Shown piece after piece: positions 15,992 to 24,239 of a stretch of DNA of 64,000 nucleotides. Below the pieces are notes generated by a model that was not told the origin of the DNA, made no database searches, and saw only the letters and a list, made by a program, of their open reading frames with translations. The stretch covers positions 1-64,000 of the forward strand of contig JAGBAO010000010.1 of NCBI GenBank assembly GCA_017938925.1. Direction: 5' to 3'. Position numbers and translations under genes: made by a program. The DNA is from Bacteroidales bacterium. GTDB taxonomy: Bacteria > Bacteroidota > Bacteroidia > Bacteroidales > UBA932. Within the stretch, counting starts at the first letter, position 1. Each line of letters begins with the position of its first letter.

Positions 15992-18900
15992 ATGCCCAAA
16001 ATTAAGGAAGCCGTATTCCAAAAGATCATGGATCGTCAGAATGCAGATGATGTTCTGCTGCATATAGCGGAATCTTATTCTGAACTCAGGAAAGAAGGCG
16101 CATCTTACAAAACAGAATGCCCGGTGTGTCACAGCCATGCACTGGTCATCACCCCAGGAAAAGGATTCAACTGTTTCTCTTGCAAACAGGTCAGTGGCCG
16201 GAATGCCTACCAATATATGATGTCTGCCCAGGGCAAGACATCAATGGAATCCATCGAAGAACTTGCCCACTACCTTGGTATCCCCATAGAATATGAGGAA
16301 ACGAAAGCAAGGCAGCCAAAGACAGGAAGCAAGAATGATTTCTGGAAAAGGATGCTGGAGGGGTCCGGGCTGACCAGGCAAGACATCACTGCGAAAGTCA
16401 AGTCAGAGGATGGTTCAGGCACAACGAATAGAGAGACTTTCTATGCCGGATCCATGACACCGAAAGGCGATATTATTTCGGGAGACGACTGCATCATTGA
16501 GTATTACGATCTCGATGGCCGTCCTGTGATGTATGTTCCAAAGAGCGACAAAGAAGGCCAACAGAGGCAGTATTACAGGGTAAGATATCAGAACCCTGAA
16601 CTGCACAAGGATAAGACAGAAGGGAAATCAATGAAATACCGGACTCCTTATGGGGCCCCGGCATTTATCTATTATCCGCAGGCTATCAGAGGGCTTTATG
16701 AGAAGAAAACTCCTATTGACCGCCTCTATATCCAGGAAGGGGAAAAGAAGGCTGAAAAGGCATGTAAACACGGCATTCTCAGCGTTGCCGTTTCCGGAAT
16801 ACAAAACATCGCCTCCGGGGGCAGACTTCCGGAGGATCTCATAAAGCTCATCGATGTCTGCCAAATCAAAGAAGTCGTCTTCATGCTCGACTCTGATTGC
16901 ATGGATCTCTCTTCCGAACTCAGGGTAAATGTGCCTATCGAGAAGAGACCTCGCAACTTCTTCTATGCAGTGAGGAATTTCAAAGAGTATTTTGATAGCC
17001 TGAAAAACCAGCGCATCTATATCGATGTTCTCTTCGGCCATGTATTGAAGAATGATGCACAGGATAAGGGTATCGACGATCTCCTGTCCAACACTTTGAA
17101 AGGGAAGGAGGATGAACTGCTTGAAGATCTTAATACTGCCAGGAACAGCAAGCCAATGGAAGGCAAATGGGTCAGGCTTTACAAGATCACAACAATGCCC
17201 GACAACAAGTTGATGGAGATATGGCATCTGCATAACGCAAAGGATTTTGCCCAGCAATACTTCTCACTGTTGAAAGACATGCCAGAATTTACATTTGGCA
17301 AACGCCGTTACAAGTTCAACGATTCCGGAGAATTTGAAAGCGCGCAACCTGTTGAGCCTGATGAACAGTTCTGGACAACTTCGACCAGGAAGGATGGTTC
17401 GGAAGAATGTTATTTCGATTACGACGGGTGCAAAAACTTCCTCGAACACCGAGGTTTTTTCCGCTACGAGACGATGAACCACGAATACGAGTTTATCCGC
17501 GTGGAAGATAACATCGTCAGGGAGGTCAAGCCCCATCAGATTGCAGACTTCGTGAAGGATTTTGCGAAAGACACACTACCGAAGGCTGTAAGGCAAATGC
17601 TTTACAAAGGTGCTGCCCAGTATTTCGGGCAGGTATCTTTGTCTATGCTGGACTACTTCACCAAACAGTTCGATGCCCCGACACGAGGCACAGAAAGATT
17701 GTTCTTCAACAATACTATCTGGGAGATTTCTGCAGGCGGTGTCAAAGAAAAGAACTATACACAATTGGCCTACTGCATTTGGGAAAGTCAGCGAAAGAAC
17801 TTTGATGTTCAGAGGTTGCCAGAATTGATAAAGATCCGTAAAAATGGTGAAGATGACTGGTCATATGAGATCACTGAAATCGGGCGCAAATGTGACTTCC
17901 TGGTCTTCTTGGAAAACACATCCAACTTCACCTGGCGAAAAGATAGCCCTACGGATCAAGATAAGAAGGAGAATGCCCAGCATTTCATAAGCAAACTGGC
18001 CGCCTTTGGCTATCTGCTTACCTCCGTCAAAGATAAGAGTATAGCAAAAGCCGTAATCGGCATGGATGGCAAGCAGTCTGAGGTAGGAGTCAGTAACGGA
18101 AGATCCGGAAAGTCCCTTCTTGGAGAAGCCTGTCGTCAAGTTGTGAACACATTATACAAGAATGGTAAGGAATTCAGGGGTGGCATACTACCGCCTTTTG
18201 TTTGGGATGGTATCACATGCAGGACGCGCCTTGCATTCCTTGATGACACGACAAGAGACTTCGATTTTGAAGGATTCTTCCCGCTGACATCCGGGGATTG
18301 GACTGTAAACCCCAAAGGGCGCACCCCATTTTCCATCCCTTGGGAATCCAGTCCTAAAATTTATCAAGCTACCAACCATGCCAACACTGGCGATGGTGAC
18401 AGTTTCGAGGATCGGCAGTGGCTCCTCGCATTTTCTGATTATTACAATGCCAAACACAAGCCGATCCATGATTTCGGAAGGCATTTTTTCAGTGACGAAT
18501 GGGATAGTGAACAGTGGAACCTTTTCTGGAACCTTGTGGCCACAGTTATTCAGATTTACTTCCAGTATGGGTATGTTCCGGCATCCGGAGACCGTCTTGA
18601 AAAAAGAAAACTCATACAGTCCATTGGTGAGGAATTCATCCTGTGGGCAGATGAGTATTACAGCCCATCGACTGAGGAAGGGAAACCTTGCCACCTCAAT
18701 GAAGTGGATATACCACGCAGGGACATCTACAACAATTTCCTTGAATATATCGGGCCATCACGCCGGAGTTATTACCAGCCTAAGACCTTCAAGGCAAAAC
18801 TTATCAAGTACTGCGAGTTGCGAGGATTCATCTTTAACCCTCAGATTTTCGACCCTCGCAAAATGGAATACATCAAAGTCAGCACGGATGGCATTCCAGA

Positions 18901-19024
18901 CAGGAGTATCAAGCGCAATGGTACCGAGTACTTCACCGTCGGCACTATGGATTTTTACGGGCGTCATAAACCTTCCCTATTTAGCGAATACCCTCCGGAA
19001 GTAGATGATGACATGCCAGAATAA
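15992..19024 (+). CDS. Phage primase-helicase fusion
   Basis: The 1010-aa protein begins with a CHC2-type zinc finger (Cys43, Cys46, Cys61, Cys64). A TOPRIM-like block follows, with EGEKKA near 249 and DSD near 302. A C-terminal helicase has Walker A GRSGKS near 702, Walker B LAFLDD near 749 and a sensor-like YQATNH. Together these prime and unwind DNA at the phage origin. It is the only replication protein recognised in the prophage, so other functions presumably come from the host. Confidence 0.85.
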   Translation: MPKIKEAVFQKIMDRQNADDVLLHIAESYSELRKEGASYKTECPVCHSHALVITPGKGFNCFSCKQVSGRNAYQYMMSAQGKTSMESIEELAHYLGIPIEYEETKARQPKTGSKNDFWKRMLEGSGLTRQDITAKVKSEDGSGTTNRETFYAGSMTPKGDIISGDDCIIEYYDLDGRPVMYVPKSDKEGQQRQYYRVRYQNPELHKDKTEGKSMKYRTPYGAPAFIYYPQAIRGLYEKKTPIDRLYIQEGEKKAEKACKHGILSVAVSGIQNIASGGRLPEDLIKLIDVCQIKEVVFMLDSDCMDLSSELRVNVPIEKRPRNFFYAVRNFKEYFDSLKNQRIYIDVLFGHVLKNDAQDKGIDDLLSNTLKGKEDELLEDLNTARNSKPMEGKWVRLYKITTMPDNKLMEIWHLHNAKDFAQQYFSLLKDMPEFTFGKRRYKFNDSGEFESAQPVEPDEQFWTTSTRKDGSEECYFDYDGCKNFLEHRGFFRYETMNHEYEFIRVEDNIVREVKPHQIADFVKDFAKDTLPKAVRQMLYKGAAQYFGQVSLSMLDYFTKQFDAPTRGTERLFFNNTIWEISAGGVKEKNYTQLAYCIWESQRKNFDVQRLPELIKIRKNGEDDWSYEITEIGRKCDFLVFLENTSNFTWRKDSPTDQDKKENAQHFISKLAAFGYLLTSVKDKSIAKAVIGMDGKQSEVGVSNGRSGKSLLGEACRQVVNTLYKNGKEFRGGILPPFVWDGITCRTRLAFLDDTTRDFDFEGFFPLTSGDWTVNPKGRTPFSIPWESSPKIYQATNHANTGDGDSFEDRQWLLAFSDYYNAKHKPIHDFGRHFFSDEWDSEQWNLFWNLVATVIQIYFQYGYVPASGDRLEKRKLIQSIGEEFILWADEYYSPSTEEGKPCHLNEVDIPRRDIYNNFLEYIGPSRRSYYQPKTFKAKLIKYCELRGFIFNPQIFDPRKMEYIKVSTDGIPDRSIKRNGTEYFTVGTMDFYGRHKPSLFSEYPPEVDDDMPE

Positions 19025-19325
19025 TGGAACGGATCGAGTCCAATTCCTGCTATACACCCGGGAACAGGAACAGCGATTCCGGAAAGAACACTCAGACTTT
19101 ATATCGAAGCATTACGAGGCATACCGGGAATGGTTCCAGAACAAGCCTCTATATACCTGGCTGGAACTCAAAATAAGACCAGGAAAGGAAGAAGACACCA
19201 TCGGACTTCTCTGCATCCTTCACATCGATGGGAAAATAAACCTAACGGTGAACAACGATGTGACTAAGTTTCAGCGTGGAGCAATTACCAGTGAAGAATT
19301 TGATCAATACATATCAAAGTTATGA
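19005..19325 (+). CDS. Small phage protein downstream of the primase
   Basis: A 106-aa soluble protein (YTREQEQRFRKEHSDFI, then WLELKIRPGKEEDTIGLL) overlaps the primase end by 20 bases and the next gene by 4. It mixes helix and strand and has no motif I know. The position suggests a replication-linked role, but this is inference. Confidence 0.55.
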   Translation: MMTCQNNGTDRVQFLLYTREQEQRFRKEHSDFISKHYEAYREWFQNKPLYTWLELKIRPGKEEDTIGLLCILHIDGKINLTVNNDVTKFQRGAITSEEFDQYISKL

Positions 19326-19648
19326 AAGAACAGCAACAGAATTTCTCTTTTGAGGGCACCATCGATGTCACTCAATCTGATGTATTTAGGAAATACATCA
19401 CCAATTATGCGAGATATATGATTTCTCAGCATAAGAAGGCAATCAGGCTCGGCAAGGTCAGGAATGCATCCCCAATTGACAAAATCAATTCTGACCCTGA
19501 CTTCCTGATCAATGAGTACAGGGCTATTCTGACCAAAAGCAGCAAACAACCATCTGCTATCAGGAAAGTCATTCAGTTTCTTGGGAACAAGGCTGCTGAT
19601 AGCACAGTAAACGAGATCATCAGCCAGGTACAATCAAACAACCCTTAA
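19322..19648 (+). CDS. Small helical phage protein, unknown
   Basis: A 108-aa basic, helical protein (YITNYARYMISQHKKAIRLG) overlaps the upstream stop (ATGA-type junction) and lies 11 bases before the diversified gene at 19660. It may be co-translated with it. The family is unrecognised. Confidence 0.55.
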   Translation: MKEQQQNFSFEGTIDVTQSDVFRKYITNYARYMISQHKKAIRLGKVRNASPIDKINSDPDFLINEYRAILTKSSKQPSAIRKVIQFLGNKAADSTVNEIISQVQSNNP

Positions 19649-19659
19649 ACACAAATACA

Positions 19660-20028
19660 ATGGAACTCAAAGAAATGATCGCTCCATATTGGAGCCCGGA
19701 GCATAATGGGGTGGTGATCCCTTTGCTCAACAAAGTCCTCGATCTGAAAAACCTCTCAGACCAGCCCCGGAACTGGTGGGAGAACAAGGAACTGGCCGAA
19801 CAAGCTGGCAAGGAATGGATGACCAAAGAAGACTCCCACATCCTATACTGGCAAAGGAACGAAATCAATGAAATTCTGGCCGAACACGGAGGGGACCTTC
19901 TTGAAGGCTGGTTTGGTTCTTCGTCGGCTTATTTCGGCAGCCATTGGTTCGTCAATTTCGGCTCCGGCAGTTGTGGCAGCACGAGCAAGAGCAACTCAAG
20001 CCTGGCGCGTGGCCTCGTGGCATTATAA
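19660..20028 (+). CDS. Second DGR target: small stand-alone protein with a C-terminal variable repeat
   Basis: This 122-aa protein ends in GWFGSSSAYFGSHWFVNFGS and closes with SLARGLVAL, matching the C-terminus of the giant fibre. The DNA from 19907 on is a copy of the template repeat (residues ~83-121). The N-terminal 80 residues contain AGKEWMTKEDSHILYW, which lines up loosely with AGNWFLPSEGELARIC of the fibre; it may be a minimal C-type-lectin-like domain on its own. No signal peptide or membrane segment is seen. It lies beside replication genes, not tail genes. Its role is unknown. Confidence 0.85.
   Translation: MELKEMIAPYWSPEHNGVVIPLLNKVLDLKNLSDQPRNWWENKELAEQAGKEWMTKEDSHILYWQRNEINEILAEHGGDLLEGWFGSSSAYFGSHWFVNFGSGSCGSTSKSNSSLARGLVAL
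19907..20022 (+). repeat. DGR variable repeat VR2
   Basis: These 116 bases align to TR 50312-50430 with a one-codon gap. I count 16 substitutions at TR adenines, and one at a non-adenine (GAG to GCT changes both A and G). The gap is best placed at one codon of the AAC-rich tract. The last 22 bases (cctggcgcgtggcctcgtgg plus ca) are identical to TR and VR1. The extra differences suggest it was made from an older TR version, or has drifted since. Confidence 0.92.
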
Positions 20029-20041
20029 TTTTTCACTTTTC

Positions 20042-20065
20042 GGCTGTGGGCTCTCGTCCACAGCC
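20042..20065 (+). promoter_or_regulatory. DGR target hairpin after VR2
   Basis: ggctgtgg (20042-20049) pairs with ccacagcc (20058-20065). G50-T57 and C51-G56 extend this to a 10-pair stem with loop TCTC. It begins 19 bases after the VR2 end. A hairpin or cruciform in this position is required for efficient retrohoming in characterised DGRs. It could also act as a terminator for the gene at 19660. Confidence 0.7.
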
Positions 20066-20079
20066 ATAATCTTTATAGC

Positions 20080-20316
20080 ATGAAATACATACTCATCATA
20101 GCATATATCCTGATCAGCATTCTAATAAGTGTCTGGTTTATCATGTCCGGGAAAAGGATCAACAAGAACCGCAAACTGAATGTTGAAGCATGCATCATCA
20201 TGGGTTTCAGCTGGCCCATTACAACAACAGTGCTGATAATAAGCCATACCATTAAGGCGTTAATTTTCATTTTCTCATGGCCTTGGTCTGAAAAAAATGG
20301 AGAAAAATCGAAATAA
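20080..20316 (+). CDS. Small two-helix membrane protein
   Basis: The 78-aa protein has two strong hydrophobic segments (about 3-23, YILIIAYILISILISVWFI, and about 42-70) separated by a basic loop (KRINKNRKL), with a charged tail. It sits between VR2 and hicA. It resembles small phage membrane proteins involved in exclusion or lysis, but the assignment is open. Confidence 0.6.
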   Translation: MKYILIIAYILISILISVWFIMSGKRINKNRKLNVEACIIMGFSWPITTTVLIISHTIKALIFIFSWPWSEKNGEKSK

Positions 20317-20339
20317 TAGTAAAATTTCCATTAAAATTA

Positions 20340-20370
20340 TTTGCAGTTAATAGAAATTTCACTATCTTTG
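20340..20370 (+). promoter_or_regulatory. Promoter of hicAB
   Basis: TTTG at 20340-20343, a 19-base spacer, and TATCTTTG at 20363-20370 match the Bacteroidetes -33/-7 consensus very well. The hicA ATG follows at 20392. Confidence 0.75.
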
Positions 20371-20391
20371 CAATACCAAACAACACGCAAT

Positions 20392-20571
20392 ATGAAGACA
20401 ACAGAATTTCACAAGCTGGTCCGAGCAAACGGATGGGAGGTTCTCCGACAGACAGGAAGCCACATCATCTACAAGAAAGGCTCACAAACCTACCCGGTTC
20501 CCTATCACGGCTCGAAAGAACTCGGCACAGGGCTTGAAAAGAAGATGAGAAAGGAAATGGGGCTGAAATAA
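20392..20571 (+). CDS. hicA: HicA-type mRNA interferase toxin
   Basis: The 59-aa protein has the dsRBD-like HicA fold with the active-site pattern LRQTGSHIIYKK, including the catalytic His. The start at ATG 20392 follows a clean promoter. HicA cleaves mRNA and is neutralised by HicB, encoded 36 bases downstream. The order hicA-hicB is the standard one. Confidence 0.85.
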   Translation: MKTTEFHKLVRANGWEVLRQTGSHIIYKKGSQTYPVPYHGSKELGTGLEKKMRKEMGLK

Positions 20572-20607
20572 GCCCCTTCCTTAAAACGATAGCAAAAACA
20601 CACAATC

Positions 20608-21015
20608 ATGGAACAGATAACAGCAATTATTGAAAGAGCAGCAGACGGTACATATAGCGTCTATTGTAAAGATGAAATCTTCTCTGGCATGGGAGAAACC
20701 ATTGAAGATGCGAAGGCAGATATGGCACGACAAATGGCCATCTATAAGGAAACAGCGGTGACCGAGGGTTTCAAATATCCGGAATTTCTTGATGGAGAAT
20801 ATATAATAGACTATTCCATCGACGCCCTCAGCCTGATGATCTACTATATCAATGCAGGGATCTTTTCCCTTGCTGCATTGGAGAAGATTACAGGGATAAA
20901 TCAGAAACAGCTCTGGGCTTACACCAACGGCACTAAGCCACGCAAAGCGCAGGCCGATAAAATCAAAGCTGGGTTCCTAAGTCTGACAAAAGATCTTGAT
21001 GCAGTCTTCGCGTGA
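20608..21015 (+). CDS. hicB: HicB-type antitoxin with C-terminal HTH
   Basis: The 135-aa protein has an N-terminal RNase-H-like HicB domain (IIERAADGTYSVYCKD, then GMGETIEDAKADM). A C-terminal helix-turn-helix follows (FSLAALEKITGINQKQLWAY). HicB binds HicA and represses the operon. The operon ends at the terminator 21047-21066. On a prophage it may act in maintenance or abortive defence. Confidence 0.85.
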   Translation: MEQITAIIERAADGTYSVYCKDEIFSGMGETIEDAKADMARQMAIYKETAVTEGFKYPEFLDGEYIIDYSIDALSLMIYYINAGIFSLAALEKITGINQKQLWAYTNGTKPRKAQADKIKAGFLSLTKDLDAVFA

Positions 21016-21046
21016 TGTTTGGTAAACTACTCGATAATGCATCAGC

Positions 21047-21071
21047 GCCCCGGAGAAATCCGGGGCTTTTT
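21047..21071 (+). terminator. Intrinsic terminator after hicB
   Basis: gccccgga (21047-21054), a GAAA loop and tccggggc (21059-21066) form a perfect 8-bp stem followed by five Ts. This is a textbook intrinsic terminator. A -7-like TATATTTG (21073-21080) follows at once for the next gene. Confidence 0.88.
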
Positions 21072-21100
21072 GTATATTTGCCACACTAAAACACCAGATT

Positions 21101-21625
21101 ATGAAAAGATTGGCAGTAATTTTATCAGTTATGCTGTCCATTATGACGGCAAACGCACAGGATGCACTCCTGTATTCAGGCGTGCAACAGGCGGAAGGTC
21201 TCACAGCCTCAGAATTATTCAGCAACTGCAACACTTGGGTTGCAACATCATTCAACAGTGCCAAGGATGTAACCCAGATGTCTGCTGACAACAAGGTTAT
21301 TATCAAGGCAAAACATCTTTACGAAGACGGCCAGTGCAAAAACTGCCTTGATTTCATGCTCACAGTGGAATGCAGGGATGGCCGATACAGATGGACTCTC
21401 AGCCAGATATGCCTTACTACCAGATGGATGACAAACCCCAAAGAATTTGAATTTGGAACCCTGACGACAGCAGAAACAACAGACCTGCATAAAGGATTCT
21501 TCGGGGGTGGCCGAGTGAAAAAGATATGGAACCGTGCCCAACAAGAGGCAGAAAGTCTCCAGAACACCATTTCTGCCAGTCTTGCCAAGGCCATGACAGT
21601 AAAACAGGCTGCAGAAGACTGGTAG
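21101..21625 (+). CDS. Secreted DUF4468-like protein
   Basis: The 174-aa protein starts with a signal peptide (MKRLAVILSVMLSIMTANAQ, cleavage after Ala19). It then resembles DUF4468 (TBP-like fold) proteins of Bacteroidales, with KDVTQMSADNKVIIKAK. It would be exported to the periplasm or surface. As a lone cargo-type gene between hicAB and a non-coding repeat block, it may be expressed in the lysogen and alter the host envelope; that is inference. Confidence 0.65.
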   Translation: MKRLAVILSVMLSIMTANAQDALLYSGVQQAEGLTASELFSNCNTWVATSFNSAKDVTQMSADNKVIIKAKHLYEDGQCKNCLDFMLTVECRDGRYRWTLSQICLTTRWMTNPKEFEFGTLTTAETTDLHKGFFGGGRVKKIWNRAQQEAESLQNTISASLAKAMTVKQAAEDW

Positions 21626-21654
21626 GATCCAAACTATATCGAAGCATCGTTTTT

Positions 21655-21682
21655 TTGGTCACCTCAGATATGGGGTGACCAA
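21655..21682. terminator. Terminator hairpin after the DUF4468-like gene
   Basis: ttggtcacc (21655-21663) pairs with ggtgaccaa (21674-21682). A T-run lies on the 5' side and an A/T-rich stretch on the 3' side, so it may work in both directions. Confidence 0.65.
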
Positions 21683-21689
21683 ATTATTT

Positions 21690-22328
21690 AATAGCTATTT
21701 TTCGCTTGAAACGGGGCTGATTTTGGCACTTTCAGAACAAATCCGGAACAGTGTTCACAGGAGATATTCAAGCGAAAAATAGACCGCTTTTCGAGCCTTT
21801 TAAGGCTCAGTTCTGTAGAAGCACTCTTCAAGAGTGCTGACATTTCAGTTCTGTTCTGGTCCCTCCTCCCCGCTTCCCCACCTCTTTTTCAAAAAATAAA
21901 GAACTGAACTGATGGGCATAACACAGTGAAAATCAGCGGTCAGCACACAAGAGTATAATATATTTCTTATCAAAAAAGAGACACTTATATAAATAATATA
22001 AAATGAGAGAACTACGGAACTGATGTCCCTCAATTTTTTGATAATCAAAGTTTTGTCCCAGCACTCTAAAGTTCAGTAGTAGCACAAAACAGTTCTCAAG
22101 CACTCTAAACGTTCAGCACTCTCGAAGTGTGCTACGTAAAAGACTAAATATCAAGCACTTTATCCCCTCAGTTCTGTAGTTCTGCGGAAATGGCATTTTT
22201 AACAAAGAGGGGGTCAATTTCCACAAGTATAATGCTGTCAAACCCATAGGAATTCTGCCCGATTTTTCGTAACTTTATAACTTGCAGCAGTCCCACTTCG
22301 GGACAGCCCGGCTCACTACCTTTGAAGC
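21690..22328. repeat. 640-bp non-coding block with repeated motifs
   Basis: No convincing gene is seen here. A 15-bp inverted repeat (21696-21710 / 21767-21781) flanks the palindrome gaacagtgttc. The palindrome agcactcttcaagagtgct is at 21820-21838. The 11-mer cagttctgtag occurs at 21808-21818 and 22169-22179, with a related copy at 21846. AGCACTCTAAA(C)GTTCAG is repeated at 22060-22076 and 22099-22116. A gtccc-acttc-gggac hairpin lies near 22291. Iterated sites like these suggest a replication origin or late-operon control region. Confidence 0.6.
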
Positions 22329-22868
22329 ATGAAGAACAGAGAACTCCAGACAGTAACGGTCAAAGTCTTGCCCAGTTTGCGTGAATACATCCTGGCCATC
22401 AACGATGGTTCTGATGTGATCATACCAGGCAGGGAATCAAAGCTCTGGGGAATCATCAAAATGCATCTTGATCTGATTCCTCAGGACTATGTACCCATAC
22501 CTGTATCCGGACAGGAAGGATGCATCCGTGTCGCAATATTCCGTGTACACCGCTGGCAATACAGTAAAAGCGGGAAAAGGACGATGGTAGTTGATACCCT
22601 GTTCAGGAACCATCTTACCGAGGCTGGGCAGCGGGCTGTGGCCGACTACCTGATGCACTCCTTCAAGCACACGTTCAGAAGTTATATGACGGGGGCTCTC
22701 AGCAATAACCCCAAACTCAGTATTCACGACGCCATCTATAATTTTTGCGAACTATATCGGATCAGCATGGATACCATCACATATGAAATGCTCCGCAAAG
22801 ATTGGTTCCGTTTCAGGAAGAGGATACCGGACGGATTTGTTGTTCCGATAGAAAACAAGGATTTTTGA
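22329..22868 (+). CDS. Phage protein opening the late operon, unknown
   Basis: The 179-aa basic protein (YILAINDGSDVIIPGRES, then FKHTFRSYMTGALSNN) has no recognised motif. It follows the repeat-rich control block and precedes the head genes. Position makes a late regulator, DNA-binding or packaging role possible, but nothing in the sequence proves it. Confidence 0.6.
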   Translation: MKNRELQTVTVKVLPSLREYILAINDGSDVIIPGRESKLWGIIKMHLDLIPQDYVPIPVSGQEGCIRVAIFRVHRWQYSKSGKRTMVVDTLFRNHLTEAGQRAVADYLMHSFKHTFRSYMTGALSNNPKLSIHDAIYNFCELYRISMDTITYEMLRKDWFRFRKRIPDGFVVPIENKDF

Positions 22869-22941
22869 CAAATTTTTCACAAAAAGTATCTCCCAAGAAG
22901 TCCCAGAATTCCGGGGGTAAAATAATGAAGATAAAACAATT

Positions 22942-23316
22942 ATGAACACCTCTCTTTCATCCCATTTTTCAGTGATCCGACCTGACCTCATACGAGAACA
23001 CCTCCGGATGCAACAGGTAAATTTTCTTCCAGTCGGGGCACAGGAGTTCGCTTGCACCGGTAAGATATCCTTTGATCAGCAACCCGAATCCTCTGAAAGT
23101 GGGGTTTGTTGGATACAGACTTTTGAAGCGATCACCACAGATAAAGACATCATGAGGCATAATGGCACCAGATCCTATGTCGCTATCCACATGTCAGACG
23201 GTTCCCTTAGGGTCATCGGTACTGCATCCGAGGTTCCTCTGATCTGCGTGACCCCGAAAGAAGGATCTTACCTCGTTTCTGTCGATTTCCGCACAGTCAA
23301 ACCGATGGTTCTGTAA
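22942..23316 (+). CDS. Probable head-region protein, unknown
   Basis: A 124-aa protein, beta-rich towards the C-terminus (YVAIHMSDGSLRVIGTASE), lies directly upstream of the capsid protease. It may be a minor virion protein. I recognise no family. Confidence 0.55.
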   Translation: MNTSLSSHFSVIRPDLIREHLRMQQVNFLPVGAQEFACTGKISFDQQPESSESGVCWIQTFEAITTDKDIMRHNGTRSYVAIHMSDGSLRVIGTASEVPLICVTPKEGSYLVSVDFRTVKPMVL

Positions 23317-23378
23317 CGCTTTCTGTCCTATCTTATGCAGTCTTTTCACCATAATTTTGGCGAAAAGAATCGTATAAG

Positions 23379-24236
23379 ATGCCACCTATCACAAATCCTT
23401 CAATACTCTTTCTCGCACAGGTTCCCTCCCAGGCTGCCTCACAGTTCGTGATTCTGGAAGAGGAAGAAAGGAGGAGTTACAGGGATGGAATCGTCATCCC
23501 CCCGGACACCTCACTCACATATCCATCGACATTTTCTGACAGCGAGATCCAGGACGGATCAATCGCTTATCATCCTGTATTCGGTTTCATCACATACAAC
23601 AGCTGGTGGAACTTCTCAACCAAACAGTTCATCGAGGACATCAAGGCTGCTGATGAGAACCCAGCCATTTCCGCACACCTGATTCATATCGACACGCAGG
23701 GTGGAGAATCATTCGGGCTGCACGAGGCATGGGAAGCGGTCAAAGCCCTGAAAAAGCCTTGTTACGCTCTGGTTGAGAGTTCGGCTCTATCGGCAGGTTT
23801 CTACATTGCTTCCGCTGCTGACAAGATTTTTGCCTCCTCCCTGTTCTCGGAGATTGGATGCATCGGCGTAATGGGCGTTCTCTACGACACAGAGAAGGCG
23901 CTGGAAAACGAGGGCATCAAACGCCACAAGTATTACAGCAACTTCTCACCTCGTAAGAATAAAGTTGTAACTGATGCTATACATGGCGACGCTGATGAAT
24001 ACATCAAGAGGTTCCTTGATCCTCTGGCAGAGCAGTTCATCAATGATGTCAAGGCATCAAGATCATCCATTTCGCAGGAAGCGCTCGAAGGTGAGACCTA
24101 TTACACAACAGAAGCTATGGCAGCCGGATTGATCGATGGGGAAAACTCCATTGATGAAGTTCTGGAACTGCTGCATACTGCAATCCAGCCAAAGAAGAAA
24201 AGTCCATCCGTAGATATCAACAAATTAAAGTTTTAA
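23379..24236 (+). CDS. Capsid maturation protease, S49/SppA-ClpP type
   Basis: The 285-aa protein matches the S49 serine protease fold: an oxyanion-side segment HIDTQGGESFG and the nucleophile block ESSALSAGFYIASAAD, where Ser is the probable nucleophile. A Lys in KRHKYYSN is the general base candidate. Phage proteases of this type cut the scaffold from the major capsid protein. Its stop is 3 bases from the capsid gene, which carries a scaffold-like N-terminus. Confidence 0.82.
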   Translation: MPPITNPSILFLAQVPSQAASQFVILEEEERRSYRDGIVIPPDTSLTYPSTFSDSEIQDGSIAYHPVFGFITYNSWWNFSTKQFIEDIKAADENPAISAHLIHIDTQGGESFGLHEAWEAVKALKKPCYALVESSALSAGFYIASAADKIFASSLFSEIGCIGVMGVLYDTEKALENEGIKRHKYYSNFSPRKNKVVTDAIHGDADEYIKRFLDPLAEQFINDVKASRSSISQEALEGETYYTTEAMAAGLIDGENSIDEVLELLHTAIQPKKKSPSVDINKLKF

Positions 24237-24239
24237 CTC

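Noticed and set aside
21845..22048. 67-aa minus-strand hydrophobic ORF in the repeat block
   Set aside because: It lies over the repeated motifs, has no start signal and no recognisable domain; likely chance in AT-rich DNA.
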